Source: Atherix ibis
Lineage: Eukaryota; Arthropoda; Insecta; Diptera; Athericidae
Assembly: GCA_958298945.1 (NCBI GenBank)
Contig: OY282605.1
Location: forward strand, 109,426,267 to 109,490,266
Length of the DNA stretch: 64,000 nt
Reading direction: 5' to 3'
Shown here one piece after another: positions 25,501-36,859 of the stretch. Position 1 is the first letter of the stretch. Each line of letters starts with the position of its first letter. A program made the translations under genes and the position numbers. The notes under the pieces are model-generated. The model had not been told where the DNA came from. It searched no databases and saw only the letters and a list, made by a program, of their open reading frames with translations.

Positions 25501-26144
25501 TGAAAAGATAAAAATATGTGTTCGCTTTTTTTGTGTAAAGTCAAGTGGAGAGAAGAAAAATGCGAATATTGTTGATTTTTCTATGTTAACATTTTTACTA
25601 TATTTACTGTACGGTCATATTATCATTGATGGTTTTTTTTTACTATTTTTATTGACATAACAGATCACGCACCTCAAAATTCAAACTGTTTACGAAGAAT
25701 ATTATCACTTTTTTCTGACCACCATCGATTTTTAGCATTGACAATATTTCTACTAAATTCAAATATGAACGCATCTCCTGTGTTAGAGGTGGTAAACTTT
25801 CAAAATCATCATCGATCATCCTAAAGAAGAAGCTAAAAATAATCACCATCAGTACTGGGGACAGACTATCATTTGAGAGACACTTGTAGGCTACCCAGTT
25901 TCTTAACTTTTTTGCAGTTTTTTTGTTGCTTTTTTTATTTTTGTAACGCTTATGCTTGTATTTGCATAGAATATTTCAAACGAATTTCTTACCTTAATTT
26001 TTATGGTATACGATGTGTGCAGATTTATTTATTTGCTAATTAATAATGAGTTCAAAAAGGTTGCAAAATTTTATGGAAACTTAAAAATCATATTTTTTTT
26101 TTATTATAAATTTTATGAAAACTTGATTATTAATAAGTCCTTAT
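22549..26144. other. Long AT-rich spacer
   Basis: No gene or element supported. Small frames (23505-23705, 24362-24565, 24709-24912, 25649-25849, all minus) have no recognisable motif. The 25649-25849 frame contains an acidic stretch (MIDDDFESLPPLTQEM) that looks slightly more coding-like than its surroundings, but I cannot assign it. Confidence 0.45.
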
Positions 26145-27000
26145 TTTAACTACTGTAATGTGAGCACTTTAGTGCTGTCAGGCAAGCAATTAAATAGTGA
26201 TTGGGAAACATTACTTAGTGCTAATGGATGAGTATTATAGTGTAGCCGTGTAAGTATAATAAAGTGCTCATGGGTGAAAGAAAGATTTATTGTGTTGACT
26301 AACCTTTGAGCATTAATATTATGACGTCTGAGTATTATAGTGCTCAAAAGTGCGCAGATAAATACTGACAAGTGAGAACTATTACGCGTAGGATTTTTTT
26401 AGTTTTAAGTGATCATTATTGTGTTGACTGGTATGCAATATAGTGGGGATGGGTGAGAAGTAACGTTTTGGTGGTCGTTGAGCATTAAAATGATAACGTC
26501 TGAGCATTGTAATGCTCATAAGTGTGCAGTAAAATACTCACTATTACGCTGAGGCTTGGCCAATAAAGAGCTGATGGTTGCCTACTGCAGTGCTGACGAG
26601 AAAGATTATAATAATTTTGCTGACTGTTGCGCAATATAGTGGTACTATGTGAGAAGTAAGCTAGCGACTAAGTTTAATGGTCGTCCCTTTGATGCTGCCG
26701 GTTAAGCATCCAAAGGACGATGTCTGTGCATGATGGTGCTGACAGCTAAGCAATATAATACTGACGCTATATTTTTCTAGAGGTTGCCCAAAAAGTGCAG
26801 AAGGTTGCCCAATACGAATGAGCATTATTTTGCTGACAGCGTTCTAGTAAAGAACTGATGGGTGCACAATAGATAACTGATGGGTGAGCATTTTGGTGCT
26901 GGGGGGCTGGCAATTTTTTGCTGATGGATGAGCATTATCTTGTTAACGGGTGTGCAATAAAAGGTGAGCAATATAGTACCGCCTGATGGGCATGCCTAGA
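26145..27000. repeat. Diverged minisatellite around 'tgagcattatagtgct'
   Basis: Variants of a roughly 20-23-bp phrase (gatgggtgagcattatagtgct) recur throughout, with substitutions such as ttgtgttgac, aatatagtg and ttttggtgct. Copies lie near 26150, 26215, 26260, 26320, 26500, 26620, 26730, 26880 and 26925. The core contains an imperfect palindrome (agcattatagtgct). It carries no open frame of interest and is G-richer than its flanks. Confidence 0.7.
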
Positions 27001-28195
27001 AATTATACTAAGTTAAACTCTTCTGACTTACTGATAGCCTTGATAAATAAGCATACGTATATGATAAAAATAGTCCAAAATTTTTATAAAGGAATATTTA
27101 TTGGCAAATGGAAAATTTTGCAAACATTAAAGTAGTGATATTTTTATTAGACAACCAAAAAGGCCATTTGACAATTAAAAGCTGAATAATGTAATTGAAT
27201 TGCTGGTTGAGGTTGTGCAGAAAATAGTTTTGGCTAAACAGCAAGACGCTTTGAGTGGTTTGGCAATTATTCAAGAATATTGAACTCTCCGTGCTTGGTA
27301 GGTCTAAGGAATTTAATTCATATTGGCATGTTATCCTATTAAAAAATCTCAATAGATTGAAACAGTTTATCAAATATCAAATCACAGGCGCCAATCAAAA
27401 CAAATTCTCGGCCTGACAATAAAAAACCTATAATCTCTATTGAAAGAAATGTTTTTAAGTTTTAGGAGAAGGAAGAAGTAGGTAGCACCCAAATCTAACG
27501 AATAAGTAGAATTTTCAGTAGTTCATATATTAAAACTCTCAAATTTGACCAATTTTGAAATTCGAGCTCGAAGGACTTTTTGTTCCACAGTTAACTATTT
27601 ATTTATGTCGAATTCTTATGATAATATGTCAAAAGCCGCTGCATATAAGCTGATTTGTATTCCGCTGCATTTAAGCTAATTTAGAAAGCCGCTGAATTAA
27701 GCTTATTTATATTCAGCTATCTCACATACCTCTACTCCCTTTTTAACCAACACCAAATTTATAAGTTTTCGAATTATTTCGAGAGTTTCCATGGTTTTTG
27801 GACGTTCTTGACGTGCATCATTTTTAGGAGTACGATTATCTTTAAACTAAATAAACAAACTTCTTGTAGGCTCTTAAAAAATTTACTGCGAATTTCTGTT
27901 ATTATTAATACCTCATTTCACAAAAAAAAATTATCTAATACTGAACATAAATAAACTACTAAGAAAATCATAGCTTAGGTCGATAACTTTTCGAATCACC
28001 TTCGTTTTTGTAGCTATTACGGCCTTATTTTTTTCTTTTATTGGAAATAAAAAATTAAGTTTAATATTTAAAATCGGGTCAAATTTTTTGTTTATTAACA
28101 TGAATTTGCTTTGTCTTTAAAATATTTTCTTTTAACTCTGATTCTACAAATTATACTTTATAAGAAAATTTATTAAATTATTATTATTGTAAATA
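27001..28195. other. AT-rich spacer
   Basis: No gene supported. 'gccgctgcatataagctgatttgtattc' is repeated in variant form three times between about 27630 and 27715. The 91-codon minus frame at 27098-27373 is unassigned. Confidence 0.45.
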
Positions 28196-28207
28196 AATTA
28201 ATAACTG
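28196..28207. repeat. 5' target-site duplication of the jockey-type LINE
   Basis: aaattaataact here is repeated exactly at 32843-32854, directly after the poly-A tract. The two copies bracket the LINE. The leading A bases are ambiguous because the 3' copy joins the poly-A. Confidence 0.85.
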
Positions 28208-28208
28208 A

Positions 28209-28241
28209 GTCTGGTCCAAACTGCGTACCAGTGCGGACGTA
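28209..28241 (+). promoter_or_regulatory. LINE internal promoter: initiator plus DPE-like motif
   Basis: The element starts g-AGTC immediately after the target duplication. Taking A 28209 as +1, the bases at +28 to +33 (28236-28241) are GGACGT. This fits the arthropod downstream promoter element consensus RGWYVT exactly and at the expected spacing. Jockey, I, F and Doc elements of Drosophila are known to use such TATA-less internal promoters. The transcription start itself is inferred, not measured. Confidence 0.6.
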
Positions 28242-28327
28242 CGTATCTCTCTACGTATATCGATCGATAAATACCTAAACAGTTCGGATGCAAAAATATA
28301 TTAAAATCAAAGTGAAATAAAATAAGT

Positions 28328-28353
28328 ACAAAAGTGAAATAATTCACTTTTGT
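28328..28353 (+). other. Stem-loop in the LINE 5' UTR
   Basis: A perfect 11-bp stem: acaaaagtgaa (28328-28338) pairs with ttcacttttgt (28343-28353) across a 4-base ataa loop. It lies upstream of ORF1. Function unknown; it may be incidental in AT-rich sequence. Confidence 0.55.
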
Positions 28354-28620
28354 ATTATTTAATATAATACAAAATATATTATATAATATTATACTTTTAA
28401 TACGTACAGACAATGGTGTGAAAAGTGTTGAAAAAAAAAATAAAGCAAACACGTTTATTAATAATAAATAATAAATATTTAAAAAAAAAAAAAAAAAACA
28501 CTGGAAATTAAAGTGATCAGTATTGGAAAAAAAAAAATTTTTATTGCTTAGAACACAAACGGAAGAGTTCATTTTATCGAGTTCCGAGTTTATTTCGTTT
28601 TTGTGTTCCTTGTAACTGTA

Positions 28621-29992
28621 ATGGCTAGCACCGCTAGGCAAATCATGCTATCTGCTACGGACACCGAAGCAGACACTGAGTCAGTGTCAGATTTCCAGCG
28701 GCCACTCGGCAGGCCAAAAAGAAAACAGACAAAGAGTCCATCTGGATCGACCAATACGCCGAACACATCGCCAAAAGTGATTAAAAAGACAATGAAAATG
28801 AAAAAAAACAGAAACACAAACACCAACAACTAGCACCGCCAATCGGTTTCAAATACTGGCAAGTATGGATGTCGAGCCAGAGCGAATCAGTACACCAAAT
28901 GAAACCGTGAAGCCACCGCCAATCTTTATTAAAAACGTTGTAAATTTTGTTGAGATTGGCCGTGCTATTGAAAAAAGAATTGGCCCTGATGCATTCATTT
29001 GCAAGGCTCATATTAAAGGCCTTGCAATTCAAGCGAATAGTGGGATGGCCTACCGAAGTATCGTCCAATACTTGGACGAAATGAAGGCGGACTTCCACAC
29101 GTACCAGGCGAAGGATGAAAAACCTTTTAAAGTGGTAGTCCGGAATCTGCACCACACCACTCCCGTAGAGGAAATAAGAAAAGAACTGGAGATGCTGGGT
29201 CACGAGGTAACTAGCATCTCAAATGTTAAGCAGAGGAATGCAGCGCTTCCTCTGTTTTTCATCTCGTTAAGACAAGCGGCTAACAACAAGACCATTTTTG
29301 ATCTGGAAACGCTTGTCTATACAAGAATCAAAGTGGAGGAGCCTTATCCCACTAAGGACATAGTTCAATGCCACAGATGTCAACAGTACGGCCACACCAA
29401 ATCATACTGTCGGCACAAGCCAAAATGCGTGAAATGTGCAGGGGAACACCTGACCGCAGAATGTAGTAAAACGCGAGACAATCCAGCAAGGTGTGTACTT
29501 TGTGCTGGAAGCCACCCGGCAAACTACAAAGGCTGCTCCACATATAAAATGCTGCAGACAAAAATACGCCCAAACAATAATATATCCACAAATAAGACGG
29601 GACTAACATCATTGCCAGTGCGACGAAACCTGACATTTGCTGAGATTGCATCTGGGCAGAAACAACATCAACAGCAGCAACAACAACCTCAACAACAAAA
29701 CCATCCACAGCAACCTCCTCATCAACAACAACAGCAACCACAACATAAGCAGCAGCACCAACAACAGCGCCAAGAACATCACCAACACCAGGAACAGAAG
29801 CAACAACAACAACAGCAGAAAAATGGTAGTCATGTTCATATTCCTCCCCCATTATCCTCCTCCTCAGACCTAACAACACTTCTTTCTACAATAACCAACA
29901 AATTAATTCAAGAAATTACTCTTCTTCTCACTCCTCTGTTAACTGCTTTAACAACCGCCATTTCCTCACTAACAAGCAATATGAATAAATGA
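28621..29992 (+). pseudogene. LINE ORF1, gag-like zinc-knuckle protein (one frameshift)
   Basis: An RNA-binding, gag-like protein that packages LINE RNA. From ATG 28621 the first frame gives MASTARQIMLSATDTEADTE, a basic stretch GRPKRKQTKS and then KTMKMKK, and closes at 28833. The downstream frame is open from 28802 and contains NRFQILAS before MDVEPERIS at 28865. Reading through needs one A removed from the eight-A run 28801-28808, so I treat both as one protein of about 457 residues. Counted from M28865, residues about 85-165 look like the domain usually preceding jockey zinc fingers. Three knuckles follow: CHRCQQYGHTKSYC (about 169), CVKCAGEHLTAEC (about 187) and CVLCAGSHPANYKGC (about 211). 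A Gln/His-rich tract encoded by CAA/CAG (29660-29820) and a hydrophobic tail end the protein. Its TGA (29990-29992) touches the ORF2 ATG. Confidence 0.88.
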
Positions 29993-32696
29993 ATGTTCTC
30001 GTCAACCGATAAATCCCTATCCATCCTTCTCTGGAATGCTAACGGACTGACTTTACACCGACAAGAACTAGACATTCTCTTACACAACAAACGCATAGAC
30101 GTTGCACTGATTACAGAAACTCACTTTACGTCCAGGTCGTTTTTTGCTATACGTGACTACAAAACATACAGAACTGACCATCCAGACAACACAGCACACG
30201 GTGGAACTGCCATCCTTATTAGAAATTCCTTAAATCATTCCTTCCACTCACAAACTGCCACCGAATCCCTTCAGTCAATAGTTATTACCCTTCAATGTAA
30301 ATCCTTTACCTTTAACGTTGCATCTGTTTATTGTCCTCCAAATAAAAAATTAACTCCCATACAATTTGATTCCTTCTTCAAATCAATTGGAAAATCCTTC
30401 ATCGCGGGAGGAGATTATAATGCCAAGCACCCTAAATGGGGTTGCCGTGTTTCGAATCCCCGAGGAAAGATTCTCCAAAAACTCCTCTCCCATACCACTC
30501 TTGAGGTCCTATCTCCTCCCACGCCCACATATTGGCCGACCAGTGTCAGAAACCTTCCCGATATTCTAGACTATTTCATAACCACACCCATACATTCCAT
30601 TAATACTTCCATAGATACACTCCTTGACCTGAATTCCGACCATTCCCCTGTTCTCCTAACACTAGACACTTCTCCTTCTTTAAAATCCTATCCTGCCAAA
30701 CTTGTAAATGGGAAAGTTGATTGGGACATTTTTAGACAAAACTTAGACCAACAGATTCATTTACAACAAAGCCTTAAGAACGTACAAGAAATAGACGATG
30801 CCGTAAACGACTTGACTGTTTGCATACAGAACTCAATCACTAACGCCCACATAACTCATAACAAACCAACCATACGAGAACATGACTATAATCTTCCGCA
30901 AAAAATTCGCAGCTTGATAAGCGAGAAACGTCGAGCCAGGGCCCAGTGGCAACGTTCAAGAATGCCAAATGAGAAGAAAAAAACTGAACCAACTACAACG
31001 AGAACTGAAACAAGAAATAATTAATTATAACAACGAACGATTTACTGAATACACAGAATCACTGACAACTAATAAATCACTCTGGACAGCTACCCGACGA
31101 ATTCTCAAATACAAAACAGCTACACACCCGCTCCGGAATACCGACGGAACCTGGGCAAAAACAGATAAACAGAAAGCCGACATCTTCGGCAAACACTTAG
31201 AAAACATCTTTAAGCCTCACGAAGATGTCCAAGACATTCTGCATGACGAACAAATATTCCGACAAATATCAACTCAGTTGCCCATAAGTCCTCCTCCTAA
31301 GTTTTTCACTCCTTCCGAAGTTAAATTCACAATAGAACACCTTTCCAATAAAAAAGCCCCAGGATATGACCTAATAACTTCAGAAATTCTGAAACAAATT
31401 TCCAAAAAAACCCTCGTCCTTATAACCTATATTTATAATAGTATCCTCCGCACATCATTTTTTCCTTCCCTGTGGAAGTTTTCCATAATTAAGATGATCC
31501 CAAAACCCAATAAGCCCAAAAATCTTCCTACCTCATATAGACCTATAAGCCTCCTTCCCATGTTATCAAAAATCCTAGAAAAATTAATCCTAAAACGCCT
31601 TTATTCCATTTTTGAAACCGAGGGTGTCATTCCTCAGCATCAGTTTGGATTTCGACCTGAGCATTCTACTATCCAGCAGTGTCATCGCGTAGTCGACTAC
31701 ATAGCGTGTTCGCTAGAGCGAAAGGAATACTGCCCAGGCGTGTTTCTTGACATTTCGCATGCTTTCGACCGTGTATGGCACCCTGGATTGCTTTGGAAGT
31801 TGCAGCGAGTCCTACCCTCGAGTTATTTCCACATCCTTAAATCTTATCTCTCAGACCGATATTTTCAGGTAGCTGAAAATATGGAGTACTCTGACATTTA
31901 TCCAATTTCCGCCGGTGTCCCTTAAGGAAGTATCCTAGGTCCTATCCTATATAACATTTATACCCATGACATTCCTTGCCACAACAACATCCTAACCGCA
32001 ACATATGCTGATGATACAGCCATCCTGACATATCACAAAGATCCTTCCACAGCCATTAGTATCCTTCAGAACCATATCCACTCCTTAGAAACTTGGTTCA
32101 AAAGGTGGAGAGTGAAGGTAAATGAGCAAAAATCTGCTCATGTAACTTTCACACTCTGCCAAGAACAAATTCCCGACATAACCCTAAACGGCAGTATTAT
32201 TCCACAAAAAAATAGTGTACGTTACCTTGGACTTATATTCGACAAACGGTTAACCTGGAACCTTCATACGAAAACTAAAAGACGTGAACTTAACGGACGA
32301 TACAAACAATTCTTACGTCTCCTAGACAGCAAATCGAAACTTACAACAACAAGTAAACTATTACTGTACAATACGGTTCTGAAACCAATATGGACATATG
32401 GTCTAGAACTTTGGGGTTCGACTAAGCATTCCAACTCCCTTCCAATCCAATCCCTACAATCCCGAATCCTTCGTAAAATTGTCAATGCCCCCTTTTATGT
32501 GCGAAACACTGTTATCCACCGTGACCTAAATGTTCCATTTGTTCGTGAACTATGCATCTCCCGATATAAAAAATTCCATTCGCACCTATCCTTCCACCCT
32601 AATCCCTTAGGAAGGGAACTTTTCACTCCCACCCTTCCAGTATACACCCATCGACGTTTAAAACGGCGATGGCCGAGAGATTATTTAAAATTATAA
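29993..32696 (+). pseudogene. LINE ORF2, endonuclease-reverse transcriptase (frameshift plus nonsense)
   Basis: About 900 residues, the usual jockey length. The N-terminal half is an APE-type endonuclease that nicks the target: LLWNANGL (residue about 12), ITETHF, HGGTAILIRN, GGDYNAKH (about residue 138) and SDHSPVLL (about 218). The reverse transcriptase follows: KKAPGYDLI, SYRPISLLPMLSKILEKLIL, HQFGFRPEHST, FLDISHAFDRVWH (catalytic Asp), YADDTAIL (catalytic Asp pair, about 32000) and VRYLGLIFDKRLTW. The C-terminal part continues through LLYNTVLKPIWTYGLELWGS to WPRDYLKL and TAA at 32694-32696. Damage: an extra A in the seven-A run near 30975-30982 shifts the frame, and a TAA at 31923-31925 replaces the Gln of the conserved PQG motif (AGVP-stop-GSILGP). 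ORF2 starts at the base after the ORF1 stop. Confidence 0.92.
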
Positions 32697-32842
32697 AATA
32701 AAATTACCCTGTTCTAGAGGTAACATCGATGGGTGTTTTCCTCCACATGTCTTCATGTCCTTGTATATTTCCATAAAAAATCTGCTTGTTACTAGCATAA
32801 GTAGTTGTAGATATCATTTAAAATAAAAAAAAAAAAAAAAAA
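32697..32842 (+). other. LINE 3' UTR and poly-A tract
   Basis: A short 3' UTR follows the ORF2 stop, containing aataaa-like sequence at 32696-32702 and 32820-32825. It ends in an A-run of about 18 or more. 'taacatcgatgggtgtttt' and 'gttgtagatatc' recur in diverged form at about 51200-51300, identifying a second copy there. Confidence 0.85.
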
Positions 32843-32854
32843 AAATTAATAACT
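32843..32854. repeat. 3' target-site duplication of the LINE
   Basis: Exact copy of the 12 bases at 28196-28207, directly after the poly-A. Confidence 0.85.
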
Positions 32855-34639
32855 ACAGATGAAAATAGTGATAAATACTTTTGCAGCAAAATATAAATAA
32901 TTTTAAGAATTTTTCTATGGTACTCGATAAACAAAAATAGCCTCCTTATTTATTCTTAACCATCAATCATTTATGAATTTATAACACCTTAAATAAATTT
33001 AATAAAATAATATCCGTATTTACTCAATTGTTGTTAAGTCCTCATGACAAGATAGACCTTGAAAAATTTCCAATTAAACAAATACTCATACACGTATATA
33101 AGTAAATAAATTTTTAATCAGTCATTTTTTAAATATGGAAAAGTATTGACGGAAGTTAAATGGAAAAAATTCTGAAAAAAATAACTTTTGCCAATACGAA
33201 TATGATCAGAATATGAGATCAATATGCGCTGAAGTTTTCTTGAACATGGAAACCCTTCGGGAATATCAAGCAGACAATAAGAAGGAGACATTGAAGCATT
33301 GGTCAATATTAACAAATCAATTTACAATGACATGGATTGTGACAACAATTTTACGAGTATCAGTTCATTTTTGATTGTTTTACGAGTAAGTCAATAATAA
33401 TACGAGTATCTAGAAATGCAATCAAAAGATTTCCCCATGAACGTTAATCAAAGCATGACATTTGGACTTCTGGTATTCGATGTTCTTTATCTTTAATATA
33501 GACAGGGTCAAATGGTGTAAGAATAGAGTCACCTTTTCAATGGGATATTAAACCAACTGGGATTATTGACACAAATTCAAGGATATCTGCCAATAAATCC
33601 CGAACTACTTATATCTACGATTAAGATTTTATTGATCATATGTCATATCAAGTACGTGTAACAATAATATTTTTATTATTTTATTGAATTGTTGTCAACA
33701 CGTTATTATCGATCAAAATAATCTGGATTTTCTTTATTTGCTTTTTACTATTGCCATTATTAATACAAGTATTGATTTTTCTTCTCATTTTCTTCAACTG
33801 ATTGGTTTGTTGTTATTACCATTATTGTGATAATGAAAAGTGTAATTAAATTGCTTTTGCTTAGATGTAAAATGGATGCACCTCAACTTTTTATGAGTAG
33901 GCTGATATGCTTGGAGGTCGGTAATCAATAAAGGTCGTTAAATAAGAAGATGATCTAAAACTTATTTCACACTTTATAAAAAAGTACGATATTTATTGAA
34001 AATTTGGTTCTGTTTCTTCCACTTGCTCTTAAAAAATTATACAAAATTTTTTTTGTTGTAAAAGTAAAAAAATACCTTCAATTTCCACGAAGTTGATAAA
34101 AATATTCTTAACCGTGTGGGCAATTATAGAAAAAGGTCAAATTTTTTTGTTAATTACTTTAGTGACCAAAAAACAGTTTTTTTTTATAATTTTTACAAAC
34201 AATTTTTTTAAATACTTTTTTTCGCATCGAAACTTTGCAGAATATTTATAAATTGACAACTTCTCTTATGCACGACTAGGATTTCATGTCAAGATGTAAT
34301 TTGTTCAGTAATTAAGTTGGCAAAAGTATTTATTTGAACTTGTTTTATGTGATGAAATTGCATGAAAATTGACGGTGTAACTGATTAACGTATGAGTATA
34401 ATTATTGGTGGTTATTTAATTTCATATTGAAAAAGTTGCTTTTCTAATTTAAATTAGAATTTATGAAAGTCAATTGAATTTATTCTCTTACATCATCGAA
34501 GTCAAGGATTTATTAGCCAACAAGAAAATATGACAGAAGATTGGAGTTTCTCCAACTTTTTACCAATATTTAAATCTGAATAATTCTTGGATTTTTAATT
34601 TACTTTAAATAAAAACTTGTTAATTTATTAAATTATTAA
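32855..34639. other. AT-rich spacer
   Basis: No gene supported. The minus frame at 33118-33315 is unassigned. Confidence 0.45.
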
Positions 34640-35480
34640 AATGGAAAATCCGGTAAATGGAAAATTTGTGACTTTCTCACATATTTTTGACTTTGATTCG
34701 GTCATTATTTAACCGAAAGCTCTAAAGCGCAAGCAAAAGTTTAAGCGAAATGTCCAATGGCGTCAAATCACATGATCTTGAAATTTGTGCTTCGTAAAGT
34801 AAAGTTAAATTTTTATACACTTAAAATTCAGATTTTGATGAAATATTATATATTTATTGCTAGAATCTTTCTTTTATAGATAATATATAACTTTATTAAA
34901 ATGGCTGCCATGAGATATCTTGCAGGACTCGATCCTTTTGATGTAATTCCCGATGCCTTCCTCGAACATTTTTGACTTTGATTCGGCCATTATTTGACCA
35001 AAAGCTCTAAAGCTCAAGGAAAAGTTTAAAGGAAATGTCTAATGGCATCAAATCACATGATCTTAGAGGCCAATTCACATCACCAAATCTCGCAGTTACA
35101 CGTCCTAGCAAGAAAGCAAAATTTTATTTGGTTGCATGGCTTGTGGCGGCTTTTTTTTATATCACATAAAAGGTTCATGCCAAAAATTTGGTTATTGTAC
35201 TCATACAGTCATAGCATACAGAATTGACGTTTAAGGTCTATCTCCCGGGTTAATTCCACCGTGTGTTTCCTCAGCTAAAATGGCGTCTTTATTATCATTT
35301 GTGGGCTTTCAGATCCTCATTTATGAAAAAAATTTCTATTAAAGTATCTATCGAGCTTGAAATAAGCCTCATCACTGAAGAAAATTTTGTTAAGAAAATC
35401 AGCATACAAATTCTATTGTTTCAACACCGATGTTTTTATAATTTTAACGCATTGGTTTTTGATTAAATAATCCATAATGT
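34640..35480 (-). pseudogene. rosa-like Tc1/mariner transposase remnant (H)
   Basis: Minus-strand reading, right to left. FLNKIFFSDEAHFKLD (about 35365-35405) is the first catalytic Asp segment. GSESPQMIIKTPF follows (compare W.SENPQ.....P in relatives). RVTARFGDVNWPLRSCDLMP then LD (about 35045-35105) matches the WPPRSCDLTPLD block with the third catalytic Asp. EGIGNYIKRIESCKISHGSH (about 34905-34965) is the C-terminus. The second catalytic block is unreadable. A segment starting 'tttttgactttgattcggtc' occurs twice (34685-34780 and 34970-35065), so the C-terminal region was locally duplicated. No inverted ends found. Related enzymes are at 43.4, 53.7 and 62 kb. Confidence 0.7.
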
Positions 35481-35663
35481 TTAAAAAAAATTTAGCTAAA
35501 AAAATGATGTCTTAAATTACTTATATGCTTTACAATAATCAAATGACAGAGTGATTTTTTATACCCACAAAAAGAATGATTCTTTATTATAGTATAAAGT
35601 CGGAATTAACATATAGAATTTTGATACTTTTTTTGAGTAAATTTGACAAACTGAAGGTGAAAC

Positions 35664-35950
35664 TGAATGCCGTACGAGGTGTGGCCAAAAGTTATGAGAG
35701 TGATCTGGCGACACCGCAGACTTCCTCATCACAGTAAGTTTCTCCTAGACAAGCAGTCTAAGCAAGTTTCAACCTCCTACGGTAACTACACGATCCTATA
35801 CAATGTGGTATATGTATTGATTAAGGAGTATTATCTGGCTTGCCATTTTAAAGATTTTAACATTTGCCACTATCACCGAACTAGTGGATTTGCATCATCA
35901 ACGAACTTTTGGAATTGCATTGCGAGCAACAAGAAGCACTAAGAACATCG
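35664..35950. repeat. Dispersed repeat with transposon-like left edge
   Basis: Starts cgtacgaggtgtggccaaaa (35668), like the ends of mariner elements. It contains 'caagtttcaacctcctacgg' (about 35764) followed by 'taactacacgatcctata'. A close version of that second block lies at 52430-52475. No transposase motif is readable; the 91-codon plus frame is not convincing. Confidence 0.45.
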
Positions 35951-36859
35951 TGTCCATTTGATATTTTTGTATAATACTCAAAAGGCTTTAAAAAATTAAT
36001 TTTACAAATTTCTATGAATCTTATTTAATAAATCTGATCTTTCCTTTTTCTTTCATTTCTTGGATGAATTATTTTGGTTTAGCTATCATTTAAATCGATC
36101 TGTAGACCGTTTTCCAATGGAAAACGCTTGAGTTTGATTTTTTTTATTTGCACGTGCCTATAATTATAGGGCCATTTTGCAATTAAATCGGTATATTTTG
36201 TAGATCATGTTAGTTTGCTTTAAGATATTACTAACAGGACCATTGAGTCATTAGGGACTATAAAAGCTCAACAATGGAGAGGATCCCATTAGAAGAGTAA
36301 TTTTAGCGAAGGTGACATTCCTTTACAAGATGAGCGATGGTGAGGTGAATATCAGAGGATGGGCAGATCGAGCGAGGGTGGGTATCGAGTATTTTTTAAA
36401 TTGTGAGTAGCTTCTATGCTGTAAATACTGGGCGACAGATAGTTTGCTCGGCCAGTTGATCAGGCTCACTTGTTGTACAAAATTTACACATGACCTGGAA
36501 TTTAATACAATTCAATGACCCTGTTGTTAAGCATGTGATGTCAACTAATGTTAAGAAAAGAAAGAGTTAATGGGCTACAAATTGCTTCCAGGGCGATGTG
36601 GCTGGCACTGAGGTCACCTTTGTTTCGATGATTATAAGTGCAAAATGCACTCAAACTCGCCATCCTCATTACTCGCAGCGTATTAAAATATGAAGCTGCT
36701 CCAAAACGGTAGATTCCATAATGAAGTTCACGGATGTAGGAGCCGCCATCTAGATTTCATCCGCATTTGAGTTTTACTTACAGTAACATTTTTATACTAG
36801 TAGGTCCAGGCCAGATGAATTAAAGAACGGCAGACGTTCGAATTTAACGTTACTATCTT
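35951..36859. other. Spacer, possibly decayed LINE sequence
   Basis: Less AT-rich than typical spacer and adjacent to LINE remnants at 36860. Minus-strand frames are broken and I could not match any segment (for example SHIALEAICSPLTLSF near 36560-36610) to a domain. Confidence 0.4.

Larger units (their letters stand above)
28208..32842 (+). mobile_element. Full-length jockey-clade non-LTR retrotransposon
   Basis: A self-contained LINE of about 4.63 kb bounded by a 12-bp target-site duplication. In order it holds a 5' UTR with an initiator/DPE-like start, ORF1 with zinc knuckles, ORF2 with an apurinic-type endonuclease and reverse transcriptase, a short 3' UTR and a poly-A tract (about 32825-32842). 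It copies itself through RNA by target-primed reverse transcription. It is visibly less AT-rich than the flanks. An intact duplication and long reading frames suggest a young insertion, but ORF1 and ORF2 each carry one extra A in an A-run and ORF2 has one nonsense codon, so this copy is inactive as read. Diverged pieces of the same or a close family lie at 50.4-53.05 kb. Confidence 0.93.

Noticed and set aside
28198..28641. 147-codon minus frame over the LINE 5' UTR
   Set aside because: Phe/Leu-rich, AT-driven, antisense to the promoter and UTR; no motif.
29352..29879. 175-codon minus frame and other frames inside the LINE ORF1
   Set aside because: Antisense shadows of the zinc-knuckle and Gln-rich coding region.
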